A stretch of DNA of 64,000 bases from Diplonema japonicum (taxonomy: Eukaryota; Euglenozoa; Diplonemea; Diplonemida; Diplonemidae), in NCBI GenBank assembly GCA_964019335.1, contig OZ025656.1, positions 783,692 through 847,691 on the forward strand, read 5' to 3'. A model generated the notes under the pieces. It was not told where the DNA came from. It did not search any database and saw nothing but the letters and a program-made list of their open reading frames with translations. The translations under genes were made by a program, and so were the position numbers. Positions 48,360 to 58,867 of this stretch are shown piece after piece. The first letter of the stretch is position 1; every line of letters begins with the position of its first letter.

Positions 48360-50572
48360 ATGACACATGACCGACGACTTGCTTCCATTGAGGACCTGCT
48401 ACATACGCAGCAGACTACAACATCTAACATCTTAGACAGGTTGAAGAATGTGGAGGTTGCAGTGTCGAACAGCAATAGGGCGCAGGCCGGTGCTGATGTT
48501 GTAACACAGCTACAGCGTGACCTTGCTGCAACGAAGCAGAGACTGGAGGTATGAATAGAAGCAAGGAGGTAGTCCCCACAGGTGGTCGAGAGATCTCATA
48601 AGATGGACCTTCAGCGTCTGCAGGACTCATTGTACGCACAGCAGCACAGTAGGAACTTATCTGGACAACAATCAGGGCACGCAACTCTTGAGATTTCCGA
48701 ACTACGCCAGAACATAGCAGAAGTGGTGAAAGACGTACGAAAGGTGGACGAAGCTATCACCAATGAGGCACGCCATGCGAAGCAAACTGGAGATGACCTG
48801 AAATACGTGGTGGTATGTGGTGGTAATGCCAATGAGGCCAAACAGGAAAAGCTGAATTCGCAGTTTACTGGGCAGAAAGAACAGCTAATATCATACAGGA
48901 CGAAGGTATGAATGTTTCTTTCGTCTCGACAAAAAGGAGTCATCACAGATCGAGGGAGTCCTGAAGATGGTGTCAATGGAAGTGAACGAGCGTGAGTCAT
49001 TAGCTTCTTCCATCAAGCACGCTTTTGAAGCATCGCTGCAGGGCCTTGATGAACATAATGTGAAAAGGATTGAGCAAGAGATCAACCAGCGCGTGCAGCT
49101 CACGAATGATGTTGTGATAGCCTTTAAGAAGTTGCGTGATGAAGTAGCTGAAGGGTTTCAGCGTAATTCAGAAGCACAGAAAGACGTTGAGAAGGCGCTA
49201 CGTGCTGTTGAGTCTATCCTCAAAGCTGAGATACGAAGCAGAATGCAGTCATACGAGGCTCAGAAGAAGCAACTTGCTTCGATTGAGCAGAGAACTGCTA
49301 ATGACTCGAGAGTACTAGTCGAAGGCCTCAAGGAGTTGGATCAAACCTTAAACGAAACGCGAAATACCCTGTCTACAGAGTACAAGGTCTCGTTGGAGCA
49401 GCTGGCGGGACGGGTTCATGATATACAGGAAAGTCTGAATATCACAAATGATGTAGTACAAGCACTGCAGGAAGGGTCGCAGTCAGAGGTCAGGGGGGGT
49501 TCCATGTCGGAAGCACAGAAGAGTGTGTTAAAAGCCGAATTGAAGAAAGAGCTGCGTGCTGAGTTTGATTCAAGCAAAAGTAAGCTGAAAACAAGAGATG
49601 TACCGACCGATAGAATTTACGTATGTTTTGAACTAAATTTCATCTATTTGGCAGGAGGTGCAACGAGCCGTAGATGAGACACGCGCGTTGTGTCACACTT
49701 CGGTCGAGGCTCTGGAGAGAGAGATGCGAGAAGCACTCGAATCAGCTGCAGAAGAACGGTTGGACATTGTGTCACAACTGAAGAAGGGTCTGGAATACGA
49801 GAGGCAGCAGTGGGAGACCGTGGTGCGCAGGATTCAGGAGGATGCTGCGAAGAAATCGAAAGGGGACAAAGAAGCCTTCAAGCACTTGCGTTCTGAGATC
49901 AAAAAGCAACAGCGGGGCGACTGCAGCGTCGGTCCCTCTGACCTGCAGGAAGGAGTAGGAGGAGCAGAACTGACGGCACTGACCGACATAGTCAACGAGC
50001 TGGAGATCAAAGTGGCAGCCATGAGTGCAGGTATGATGTAAGATGAAGCTTACTCACTCTCAGATACCGCCGGGGACAAGCTGGAGGAGAAGAAGTATCT
50101 CGGGCTGTTGATGCGTGCTGGTGGAAGCAATGAAACTGCACTCAAAAGGCTGGATGCCGTGGAGTCTAAGGTCGAAGAGGTAATGAAGAAGAGCACAGTC
50201 AGCGGGCCTGCCTTGGAAAAGGAGGACTTGAAGAAGTTTGAAGACCGTTTGAAAGCGGAAGAGCAAGCACGTGAGGAAGGCGACCACTTGCTGAACACAG
50301 CTGTTGATGAGCTCCTGCGTGTGTATGAGACGCAAATGGCATCCGACCACCAGACGCAGATAGATGAGCTTCGAGCCAGTGTGCTAGCAAACACAGCCTC
50401 ACAAGATGAAAAGTACCACGATCTCACAAAGCTGTTTGAAGACCAGGTAAATGGGTGCATGAAGGCCCACTCTGAGCACGAACGGATAAACAGGAAGCAG
50501 GATGACGACATTGCAGGGGTTATGAAGCAGATTGAAGGACACGAGATGCTTTTGAAAGATATTAGTTCTTAG
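48360..50572 (+). CDS. Long coiled-coil protein, 678 residues
   Basis: Introns 48549-48581, 48813-48845, 48906-48948, 49621-49654 and 50031-50063 leave 678 residues. Almost the whole protein shows heptad-like spacing with abundant Glu, Lys, Gln and Ala (for example DRLKNVEVAVSNSN, AVESKVEEVMKK, QIEGHEMLLKDI) and few aromatic residues, so it is a rod-like coiled coil. No catalytic motif, zinc site or membrane segment is seen. A structural role (cytoskeleton, flagellar apparatus or motor adaptor) is plausible but not shown. Intron 48813-48845 is stop-free and in frame. Confidence 0.75.
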
Positions 50573-50622
50573 TTAGTAGAACAATGTGCTGGCCTTTCCT
50601 TGTTTTATTTTATCACAGTGTG

Positions 50623-53600
50623 ATGAATGGGCGGCAAGTAGTAAAATGGGGAGTGAGGAAGAAAATGGCCTACGCTTGTTATGAGGATCAGATGAGGGTA
50701 TGCCCCTATGCCAGCAATATACATGACAGAATAATGTGAAGCCGAAGTCTGCTGCTCCGAAGTTCACTCAGGGTAAGAAAGAGCCTTCTTTTCGGGATCA
50801 GTTTTATGGAAGTGACACAGCGCAGGCATTGCAGTTTATGCAGGCGAAACAAACTCCCCGTCCTGAAGACAGTGGAGTTCAAGAGATTTCACGTTATGAT
50901 GAATACATGTCAGAGGCGTTTGGGGCAGAGAGAAAAGAGAGAGAACGTGTGTTTGAAGGAACGGTGGAGGAACAGGTAGAGTTTGCACGCAAGGTGGAGA
51001 AAGAGTCTAGTAGAATTGGACATGAGGTGATGAATACGACAGTGAAGGACATGGCAGACAAGACAGCGAAGATTAATTTGGAAGAAATGACGACTCGCAT
51101 GCGTCAAGGCATTAACAAAGCTGAATACTTGAAACCTGAGGTTATAGAGCAACACAAGGAAAGGCTAAAGGCAGTCACCCCACCAAATGAAGAAGATATG
51201 CCGGGAAGGTCCAATGCAGAGAAGCGAAGTAATTGGGAGAAAGCAATGTTATCCTGGGAAAAGCAAGATAGAATATTCAGAGACCCTACGGTGCAATACC
51301 AGAAGAAGATGAAGGAGGAAGGTGCACCAATGATGACAGATTGGTCACGGTATGGTAAGGAAAACAACTAGACCACCCACAGAACGGATGAGGCGGCTTT
51401 TGGAGCAGCGAGGGAGGCGTTCATGACTGATTTGTTGAAGCGGCCAGGGTGGACTAAAGAGAATATAGGCCCGATGTACGCGGCTTCTGTCAGTGGCGCA
51501 AAGGTTGGAACGACTTCTACAAAAGATCTGCGAGGGCCTGAATGGCAGTTGTGAGTTTATTTATTTACTTTCAAGTGTCGTGTTAACAACACTCTAGGTG
51601 GCGGCAGGATGATAGCGAGGCGGCAGAGGAGATGGATGCTCAACAACCCCACACTCGTGAGCAAGAACCCGAAGGACTATGACAAGAGGCCAGGCTCAGG
51701 GCTTGAAAAGGAATTGGGAATGAGGGAAACTAGTAAGAAGCCGAGTTTTGTCAAAACGATAGGTGGCGCAGCAGCAACGAGGATCAAAGACGTTGCTTGG
51801 CACCCCTACAAGCTAGACCTGCCAAAGGTCAAACACGGAATGGACCACGACTTTGCCGTGACTTTCCCGAACCCCCTGCAACCTTATAAGTGTTATCCTT
51901 GGGACCAGTCTTACATGGAACAACAAGCACACATGAGAACTAGTTCAGATCTGGACGCAATCCCTTCGCTGTTTCGTGTCCACACGGCAGACGTGCTTCT
52001 GCATGAGATCAACTCAGAGGGAAGGGAAATCATTCTTGGGCCTAACGATATGGAGTCCTTGCGTGGCACCACCACAGGATGCATGCGATTCACGTTGTAC
52101 AAAGAAGGACTGAGGACAACACAGGCTATCTACTTCATAGCTAAACTGACTGCTATTCCTTTGACGTCCTTTTCCTGGTCTGTAGGCATGGACTCCAAGG
52201 CAGCAACAACGCAAGAAGTGACCGTGGACCTCGGCGACAACCCAGAAGAGACCATTAGCGGAATCGAGAAATTGCTCCTACCCAGCACAAAAATACCACG
52301 AGGTGTTATTCGTATTGGTAGCATAAGGCATTCAGAGGATGCCGTTTCACAAGGGGAGACAAAAGGGAAGCGTGTCGCAATGCTCCTTAGGAACGTTAGG
52401 GGTAGTGCCCAAGAGGTGAACGAAAGGCTTGAAAAGGTGATGGACGGGTACATCAACTACTTTGGTGTTGAGAAGTTCGGAATGACACAAGGGAAGAAGC
52501 CGCATGACGTGGCATCTGCTGTGCTAACGGGCAGATTCAAGGACGCTTTTTTCGCCGTTTTGGAGATGGAAGCTTTTATGAACCCGACAGTTGGTCGCAT
52601 TGTTCAGAATATCCAAACAAGAGAACAGGTGAGCCAAGGAATGATCGATATAGTGCCCAGCCACCTGCCTCACGTACGGGCATTGTTGTATGGCTTGCTG
52701 AAGTACAAGTCTTTCAAGCTGGCATACTACGCGGTGGCTCCTGCAATGAGAAAGATGTGGGAATCTTCGTTGCCTGCTCTAGTGTGGAATAAGTTGGCGA
52801 CAACGCGAATTGAGCGATATGGGAAAGAGCTGGTGGTGGGTGACGTGGTGTGGTTACGAGCTGAGGGTCGTGCGTACATGGTGACAGAGAACGACATCAA
52901 GAACGCAAATTTCACTGTTAATGACATCGTAATCCCTGTGCCAGGCGTTCCGGCTTACGAGAACGACACTTCGTTCTTCCCTCAGTTGGAGGGGTGCGAC
53001 TTTAACGCAGTTATGGCCGCTCTTGAGGAGCATGGAGCGCCTTTCCCGTTCAAACTTCCTAAGGAACATACCAGCATCCAGCCTGTGTACAGGCACCTGT
53101 TTACCGTGCCGCTCGGTTTGCAGTGGTGGATGTACGAGAATGAAACAGTTAACAACAGGGTAATCGCAACTGACCCGCACTCAGGCGGCTTGGGCGTGTT
53201 CCCCGGAGACGTAGTTTCCTGCAACGATAAGAACGTGTCCCAGCAGCACCCCTTGCAGACCAAAGGTTTGGTTGGCATGATGTACACTTTCGACTGGACG
53301 TGCGGTGAGTGCGGCGAGAGGAACGTTTTTCTTCGAGACAAGTGCACCGGTTGCGACGCAATGAAGGAGCTCAGCGTCACAAACGAGGAGCGATCTTACC
53401 AGCAAGCCATCAACGGAGACTTGAAGAACTGTCACTCCCTCTACGTCTCCTTTGCCATCCCGCATACATCGTATGCATCGGTAGCACTGCGCGAAGCCAT
53501 TGCTCTTCACCCATGGAGGTTCTATCCAGATGGCTACTTTTATCAGGACGTAGTTGAGCCGTTGATGCAATTTCATATGGACAAGCACATTATATCAATG

Positions 53601-53996
53601 CCGCCTACGAAGGACGAGCTAAGGTTCGATAGCTGGCTTACAGAGACGAAGAGTAAGAATCTTAACGACACAACTTTGAGCGATGTGTTCCACATGCCGA
53701 CAAGCAAGGTGGATGAGTGGTACGATAGATATTCGTACACGCAAGACGCCTTGCCTAACGAGCAGCGGAGGGAAGAGCAGGAAGCATGGTGGAACATAGA
53801 TCTTGAGGTTGCTGCACCCTTCCAACCTCAAAAGTACATGCACGACACAGACACAGGTGGTGTTATTAGCGTCACAAAGAAGCAGCAGACACATGGCCGC
53901 ACGGTGCCACCTGAGAGGCATACTCTTCCCATTACTCCGTTACCTGCGTCTGTGAGGAACACTGCAGGAAGAGTGGGGCTCTTTACTAAGCGATAG
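50623..53996 (+). CDS. PUS7: TruD/PUS7 pseudouridine synthase with inserted RanBP2 zinc finger
   Basis: Exons 50623-50697, 50730-51349, 51383-51550 and 51608-53996 give 1083 residues. The TruD domain covers about residues 400-980. The catalytic Asp motif reads GMDSKAATTQ (Asp483), keeping the Asp-to-Gln spacing of the family although the usual Lys before the Asp is Met. The YFGVEKFGM, GKALL-like DVASAVLTGRFKDAF, WNK and VIPVPG motifs follow. PUS7 enzymes convert uridine to pseudouridine in tRNA, snRNA and mRNA. A perfect RanBP2-type zinc finger (W-x-C-x2-C-x3-N-x6-C-x2-C, 53295-53354, residues about 850-870) is inserted before the conserved last strand FAIPHTSYASVALRE. The first 300 residues are a charged extension without a known domain. 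Intron 51551-51607 has an atypical GTGAGT donor. Confidence 0.88.
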
Positions 53997-54068
53997 CATC
54001 TTCATCAAGCTAAAATTTACTATTCTTTGAAAGTTGCTTGATTCTCCTCTCACTTCACCTCAAGGAAC

Positions 54069-55397
54069 ATGATCGATGACCCACCTGTGCTAAGCACGCT
54101 GACATGCCCTTTCTGCAAGGAGTCGTTTCCTTCCCAGGTCGTTACTGACCATGCAAACTACTGTTTAGATGCGAGTGGGTTAGCTGATGAAGTGAAGAAA
54201 AGGCGGAAGGTAGCCGCTGAGGCTCTTGCCCGGGAAGTAGAGCTTTCTAGAGCGAAAGGCGGGAACATTGGAGGGGGTGCGGGTAATTTTTTGCGAGGGA
54301 TGGTGAGCCAGAACAAGAACCGATTCCAAGAAGATGGATTTGACTTGGATCTCACGTATATCACGGAGCGACTGATCGCAATGGGGTTTCCTAGCCACGG
54401 AACAGAAGGCTACTACAGGAACCCTATCGATGAAGTGGAAAGGTTCTTTGACTCTCGGCACAGGGGACATTACAGAATATACAACCTATGCAGCGAGCGG
54501 CAGTATGACCACCCTGGGAGGTTCAACCGTGCTTACCGGCGCTTCCCTTTTGACGATCATAATGCACCCGCTCCTATCGACTTGGTCCCGCGTTTGTGTG
54601 CGGATGCTTCGGAGTGGTTGGCTAAGGACCCGCTGAACGTAATTGCTATTCACTGCAAGGCAGGCAAGGGACGAACAGGCGTTATGATGGCGGCTTTATT
54701 GATGTCGTCTAACAGCACATTGCGAAAGGCAGACGAGTCTTTGAAGTACTTTGGTGACTTGCGCACGTCGGACGGTAAGGGTGTCACCATCCCGTCGCAG
54801 GTACGATACGTACGGTACTGGGAAGAGATGCTCAGCAAGTACGACTCGAAGAAGCCACCTGGCAAGAAATTGCGCTTAGACAAGGTGTGGCTAGCATCAA
54901 TTCAAATAAATTGTCAGGTTGTAGTTCACGGGAGCATCAAGTATGGCGGTTGCGATCCTTACTTCTTGATACTTGACGGTCCATCTTCTGAGGAAATATT
55001 CGACTCACGCAAGAGATTCATAACAAAGCAGGTATACTGTTGCAAACACTCATACAGCAGAAACACAGGTGCAGCGTGAGGGGGGCTATGAGTGGGATGT
55101 CTTCAGCACTGGAAAGGAAGTTATCCTCAGTGGTGATGTGAAGTTTGTTTTTAAAGCCAAGGGGATCTTGTTCATCAGTGAGGACCACCTATTTCACTTT
55201 TGGTTGAACACAGGTATGCCATTCTATCCACAGTACACAGAACAGCTTTTGCACCCGAGCATGTGCATCTTGACAAGGCCCAGCTAGACAAGGCTTGCAA
55301 AGATACAAAACATGACACTTACAAAGAAGACCTTGTGGTGGAGGTGTTCTTCTACCCTGTGGGGAAACTTCAAATGCGATCCGAGGTTGTGCGGTAG
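54069..55397 (+). CDS. PTEN: PTEN phosphatase with N-terminal UBZ-like zinc finger
   Basis: Exons 54069-55031, 55069-55213 and 55246-55397 give 419 residues. The active-site loop HCKAGKGRTG (Cys196) is identical to that of PTEN, the lipid phosphatase that removes the 3-phosphate from PI(3,4,5)P3. The region before it (QEDGFDLDLTYI, YRN-IDEV-RFFDS, YKIYNLCSER) is PTEN-like from its first residues, including an NKNRFQEDG basic stretch like the PIP2-binding motif. A C2 domain follows (FHFWLNT, DKAQLDKACKD-KHD, VEVFFYP). There is no long acidic tail or PDZ ligand. Unusually, residues 11-33 form a C-x2-C-x11-H-x3-C zinc finger matching RAD18-type UBZ ubiquitin-binding fingers. Confidence 0.92.
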
Positions 55398-55505
55398 ACT
55401 TACGTATTTAGTGTCTAAAGGTGGTTTCTGGGTTCATGACTACAGGTTACACTGCATGCCAGCAACCAGACTGACCTTTCTAGGTCCAACTGTGTAGCGA
55501 CTGTG

Positions 55506-58500
55506 ATGAGTAGTAACTTGCATGCGCTTGGATCACCCAGTGCTTCTGAGTGGGGGTGGTGTATGACACAGGGTGCTTCTGGACAGGACGTTGTTGCTGA
55601 GGAAACATGGTTAAGGTCTTACTTGTGTGTGTGTAGGAAGCATCCAGCTTGTGTTGGAGCCGGCAGCAACAACAGTCTATTACGGGATTGGAACGGTGAC
55701 TTCCAAAACATACTTAGTTCGAGGTGCACACTGTCTTATCCGTACTACCGACGGGTTATCAGTGTTTTTGTCAGCGAATTTTACGAAGCGGTGGGCCCTG
55801 TTGTGGAGGCGATCATTGAAAACCTCCACAATGAGCACAGCAGCTCTGTCGATGACGTCGTCTGTGCTGAGAACGGCTTACCTAGTGCAACGTTCAACTG
55901 CGGAAACATCATATTACACCTTTCAAGCGACCCTACACTACCGTCTCGGGTAGTACGATGCGCTTCGCAGATATGCAATCTATCACGTGGCCCTTCTGAC
56001 GCAACTTCCTTGTTTTGCATGTTCTTAACATGCGGCGGGCATCGTGTCTTGGCTGTGGCGAAAATACCCCTCACGAAGCAGTTCCAAGAGATAGAGACAT
56101 CAGTGTTGAATAGGCTCGCAACTACGTTCCCTGCTGTGAGCAGCAAACACTTACTACTGGGAGACGATTTTCGTCAATATATCGTATGTCTGTACATGAC
56201 AAAGAGCATATCATAGGTTCCTCAATGCGCAATCTGTACCCGTGCCCCTGTTTCGCAGGGGACAGAATATGCTGAAAAGCTGGTTGCAAAGCTTGTGCAA
56301 AGTCCACAGCTTACGAGCATGTCGATGAGAGCACTGTTCAGATCGCACGGCGTAGCTTTGCGTCGCATGGGGGATATCTTCGAGCATACTGACATTCAAC
56401 GTGTGCCTCACATTCGGGACATGCTGCTCGTGGAAATGGTGTCGAGGACATTCAAGCAGTTTGGTGCTGTTGACTTGGCACGTCAGCATATTCGAGGTAT
56501 GCTATTGCTCGCTTCACCTTAGCTGCAGATGCCGATTTGCTTGAACATGTAACTCGATATCTCCGGACGGTACTATCAGACGGTGCTGATTGGATGAATG
56601 TGGTGGCACCTTTGGTAAAGTCAAAGTTTGGTGTTGACATCAGTACACCGCTGCAGAAAGCTTCTCACAAAGAGATGGCATCAAGGCTAGGGCACACGCT
56701 AGGCTTCGCTGTTGCGGGTATCAAGGTCGCATCAACGCAGCCTGCGGTCCAATCGTCGATAAGCTCTTACTTCGACACTGAGCTCCTGAGCTTCGACGCT
56801 CAGGACGTTCGAAAGCTCTTCCTCACAGAGTACCGGGAACAGGTTGCTGCGATACGCAACCTCTCAGCTGCTATGTTTCTCGCACAGCAGAGCAACGATA
56901 AAGAGTTACTAGAAGAATGCAGAGAGCGCTTATCAGAACTTGGGCAGTTAGGGGATGTGGACTCTTTAGAGGGGTCTGGTTACTGCGATGGATTTGATGC
57001 GCGACCTGTGTGTTGTGCGATCGAGTTAAGGCAACGGCAGGCGGACACTTTGCTGCAGAAGATGAGTGTCGTACGTGCCGTCAGCAAATGTGTACCTTTT
57101 TATATAGACGTGTCGCACGTTGAAATAGCACTTGCTTTGTTGTCAGAGGTAGTCCAGACAAGTGGAACGAACGAGCTTCACTTTGTAAATGAATATCATA
57201 CGCTTCTCATCGCGGCTGCAAATGTGTATGGAGGCAACCAGGAGTGGAGTCGTGCACTGAGGTATGTGTTATATGTTACGTTCATCCCTCTAGCGTTGTC
57301 ACGCGGTGCATGAAGCTGTGGATTTCTCATGGCGTGATCCTCAGCACCTTTAAAGCAGCTCGTTGCTATAAAGCTGCAAGTGAGGCTGCTAAGAAGTCAG
57401 ATCATACACTAATTGTTGAAGCTGTAGATGCGCTGGTTGGTCGGGAAATGCACAACAGTGACAAGGCTTGTTTAGCACTGTTAAAAGCCGAACTTGGAAG
57501 CTCTGGTGAGATTGGCGACATGTTACGCGAGGTTTGTGTTGAAATACCATCACTCATTTAAGGTCATCGGCGAAGACAGCCTCACCGACTACTTCGTCTT
57601 AACCTCACTTGGGAGGCTGGAACGGAGTAGTGGGAACTACAGTATGTTGTAATGTATGTACGCATCCACTGTTAGATGCTGCTGAGACTCTATTCAGGCA
57701 GGCACACACCAAAAGCAAGGAGGTGTTTAGCCACCGATCAGTCATGCTTGCAGAGGCCGTTTCTAGTCTTACTGAAATAACACAGCACAGGAATTCTATC
57801 TTAATTCAATCCTTTGCAAGGTGTCGGGTGGCTAAAGCTTGCCCGAGGCAGCCAAGGCCACAGAAGTACAAAAGTAAAAAGACTAAAGGGACCAACGAGG
57901 CATGGGGGGAGAAGAACAGACGTTACAACAAGGGGTATACGAGAAGCTTGACGAGATGGCTGGAGCAAGTGCCGAACACATCAGGAGCAAACGACGATCC
58001 TGTTGTACTGCAGCCACCGAGAACAATTGGGCATGTTCCATCAACCAAGCAGCTCGCCCCCATCCAGCACAACGACCTGCGCCATGCAAAGGAACTACCC
58101 GTCATCAGGTTATCGGCCAGGACAGACTCGAGTTTTGAGACACGAAGAAAGGAAAAGGCGGCAGAAGAGGACTTCCGGTGGTGGCTGAACAAGACACGTC
58201 TTCTGGAAGACAAGCTCGAGTCGTTGCAAAGACAGACGGAGAGGCAGATAGAGGCAACTGACAAGCAGCACGTCATCAAGAAGCAGCGGGAGGCATTAGC
58301 CTCACAGTTGGATCTAAGTAGAAATCTAGCTAAGCAGAAGCTCATGCAAAAAAAGGACCAGGTTAGGGTGACGCGTGAGTCCCTACGAATGGCAACAAGA
58401 GATGCCAAAAGAAGGTTGTTAAAGAAGAGGTATGAACATCACACGTTCAGAAAGAAGTTTGTACTTTGCAGGGGTCAGGTCAGGTCCAGTAGAGTAAGCG

Positions 58501-58844
58501 AAGCTGAGGTGAACAGGTCCAGCATAGCTACGTCGGTGTTGGAGTCGCACAAGAATCGGGCAGAAACAGCAAAACAAGTAAAGGTATAAGTTAATTTTAG
58601 CTGGTCGTGAAACCACCGGAAACAGCTCCAGAAGCTTGCGCTAGCCGATCAAAAGACACGTAGGATGCTGGACAATGAGATGCTCGTCTCAACGATGGTC
58701 GAGGAGCGCATACTGAATTGCGTGGCTTCGCGGCAGTACTTCGAAAACGAGACCCTTCACTTAGTCCAAGGCAGCTCGTCTCTTCTGAAAGAGCTTAAGT
58801 CCTTGACAATAAGTAACATCGGCTATTTTCCACTTAATTACTAG
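55506..58844 (+). CDS. CLU-domain (clustered mitochondria) protein with IQ and coiled-coil tail
   Basis: Introns 56184-56216, 56497-56522, 57262-57293, 57532-57562, 57642-57675, 58430-58471 and 58584-58625 leave 1032 residues. The N-terminal part has RDWNGDFQNI and a GGHRVLAVAKIPL strand, both characteristic of the CLU domain. Then comes the central-domain helix ALFRSHGVALRRMGDI. TPR-like helices near 57300-57750 include LGRLERSSGNYNAAETLF. CLU proteins bind mRNAs of nuclear-encoded mitochondrial proteins. The usual ubiquitin-like CLU-N region is missing, and the end is unlike CLUH: an IQ motif (IQSFARCRVAK, about 57809-57840) that may bind calmodulin, followed by a long basic coiled coil. 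The family call is by eye and moderately sure. Confidence 0.7.
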
Positions 58845-58867
58845 CACATCATAATCATTTCAGGAAT

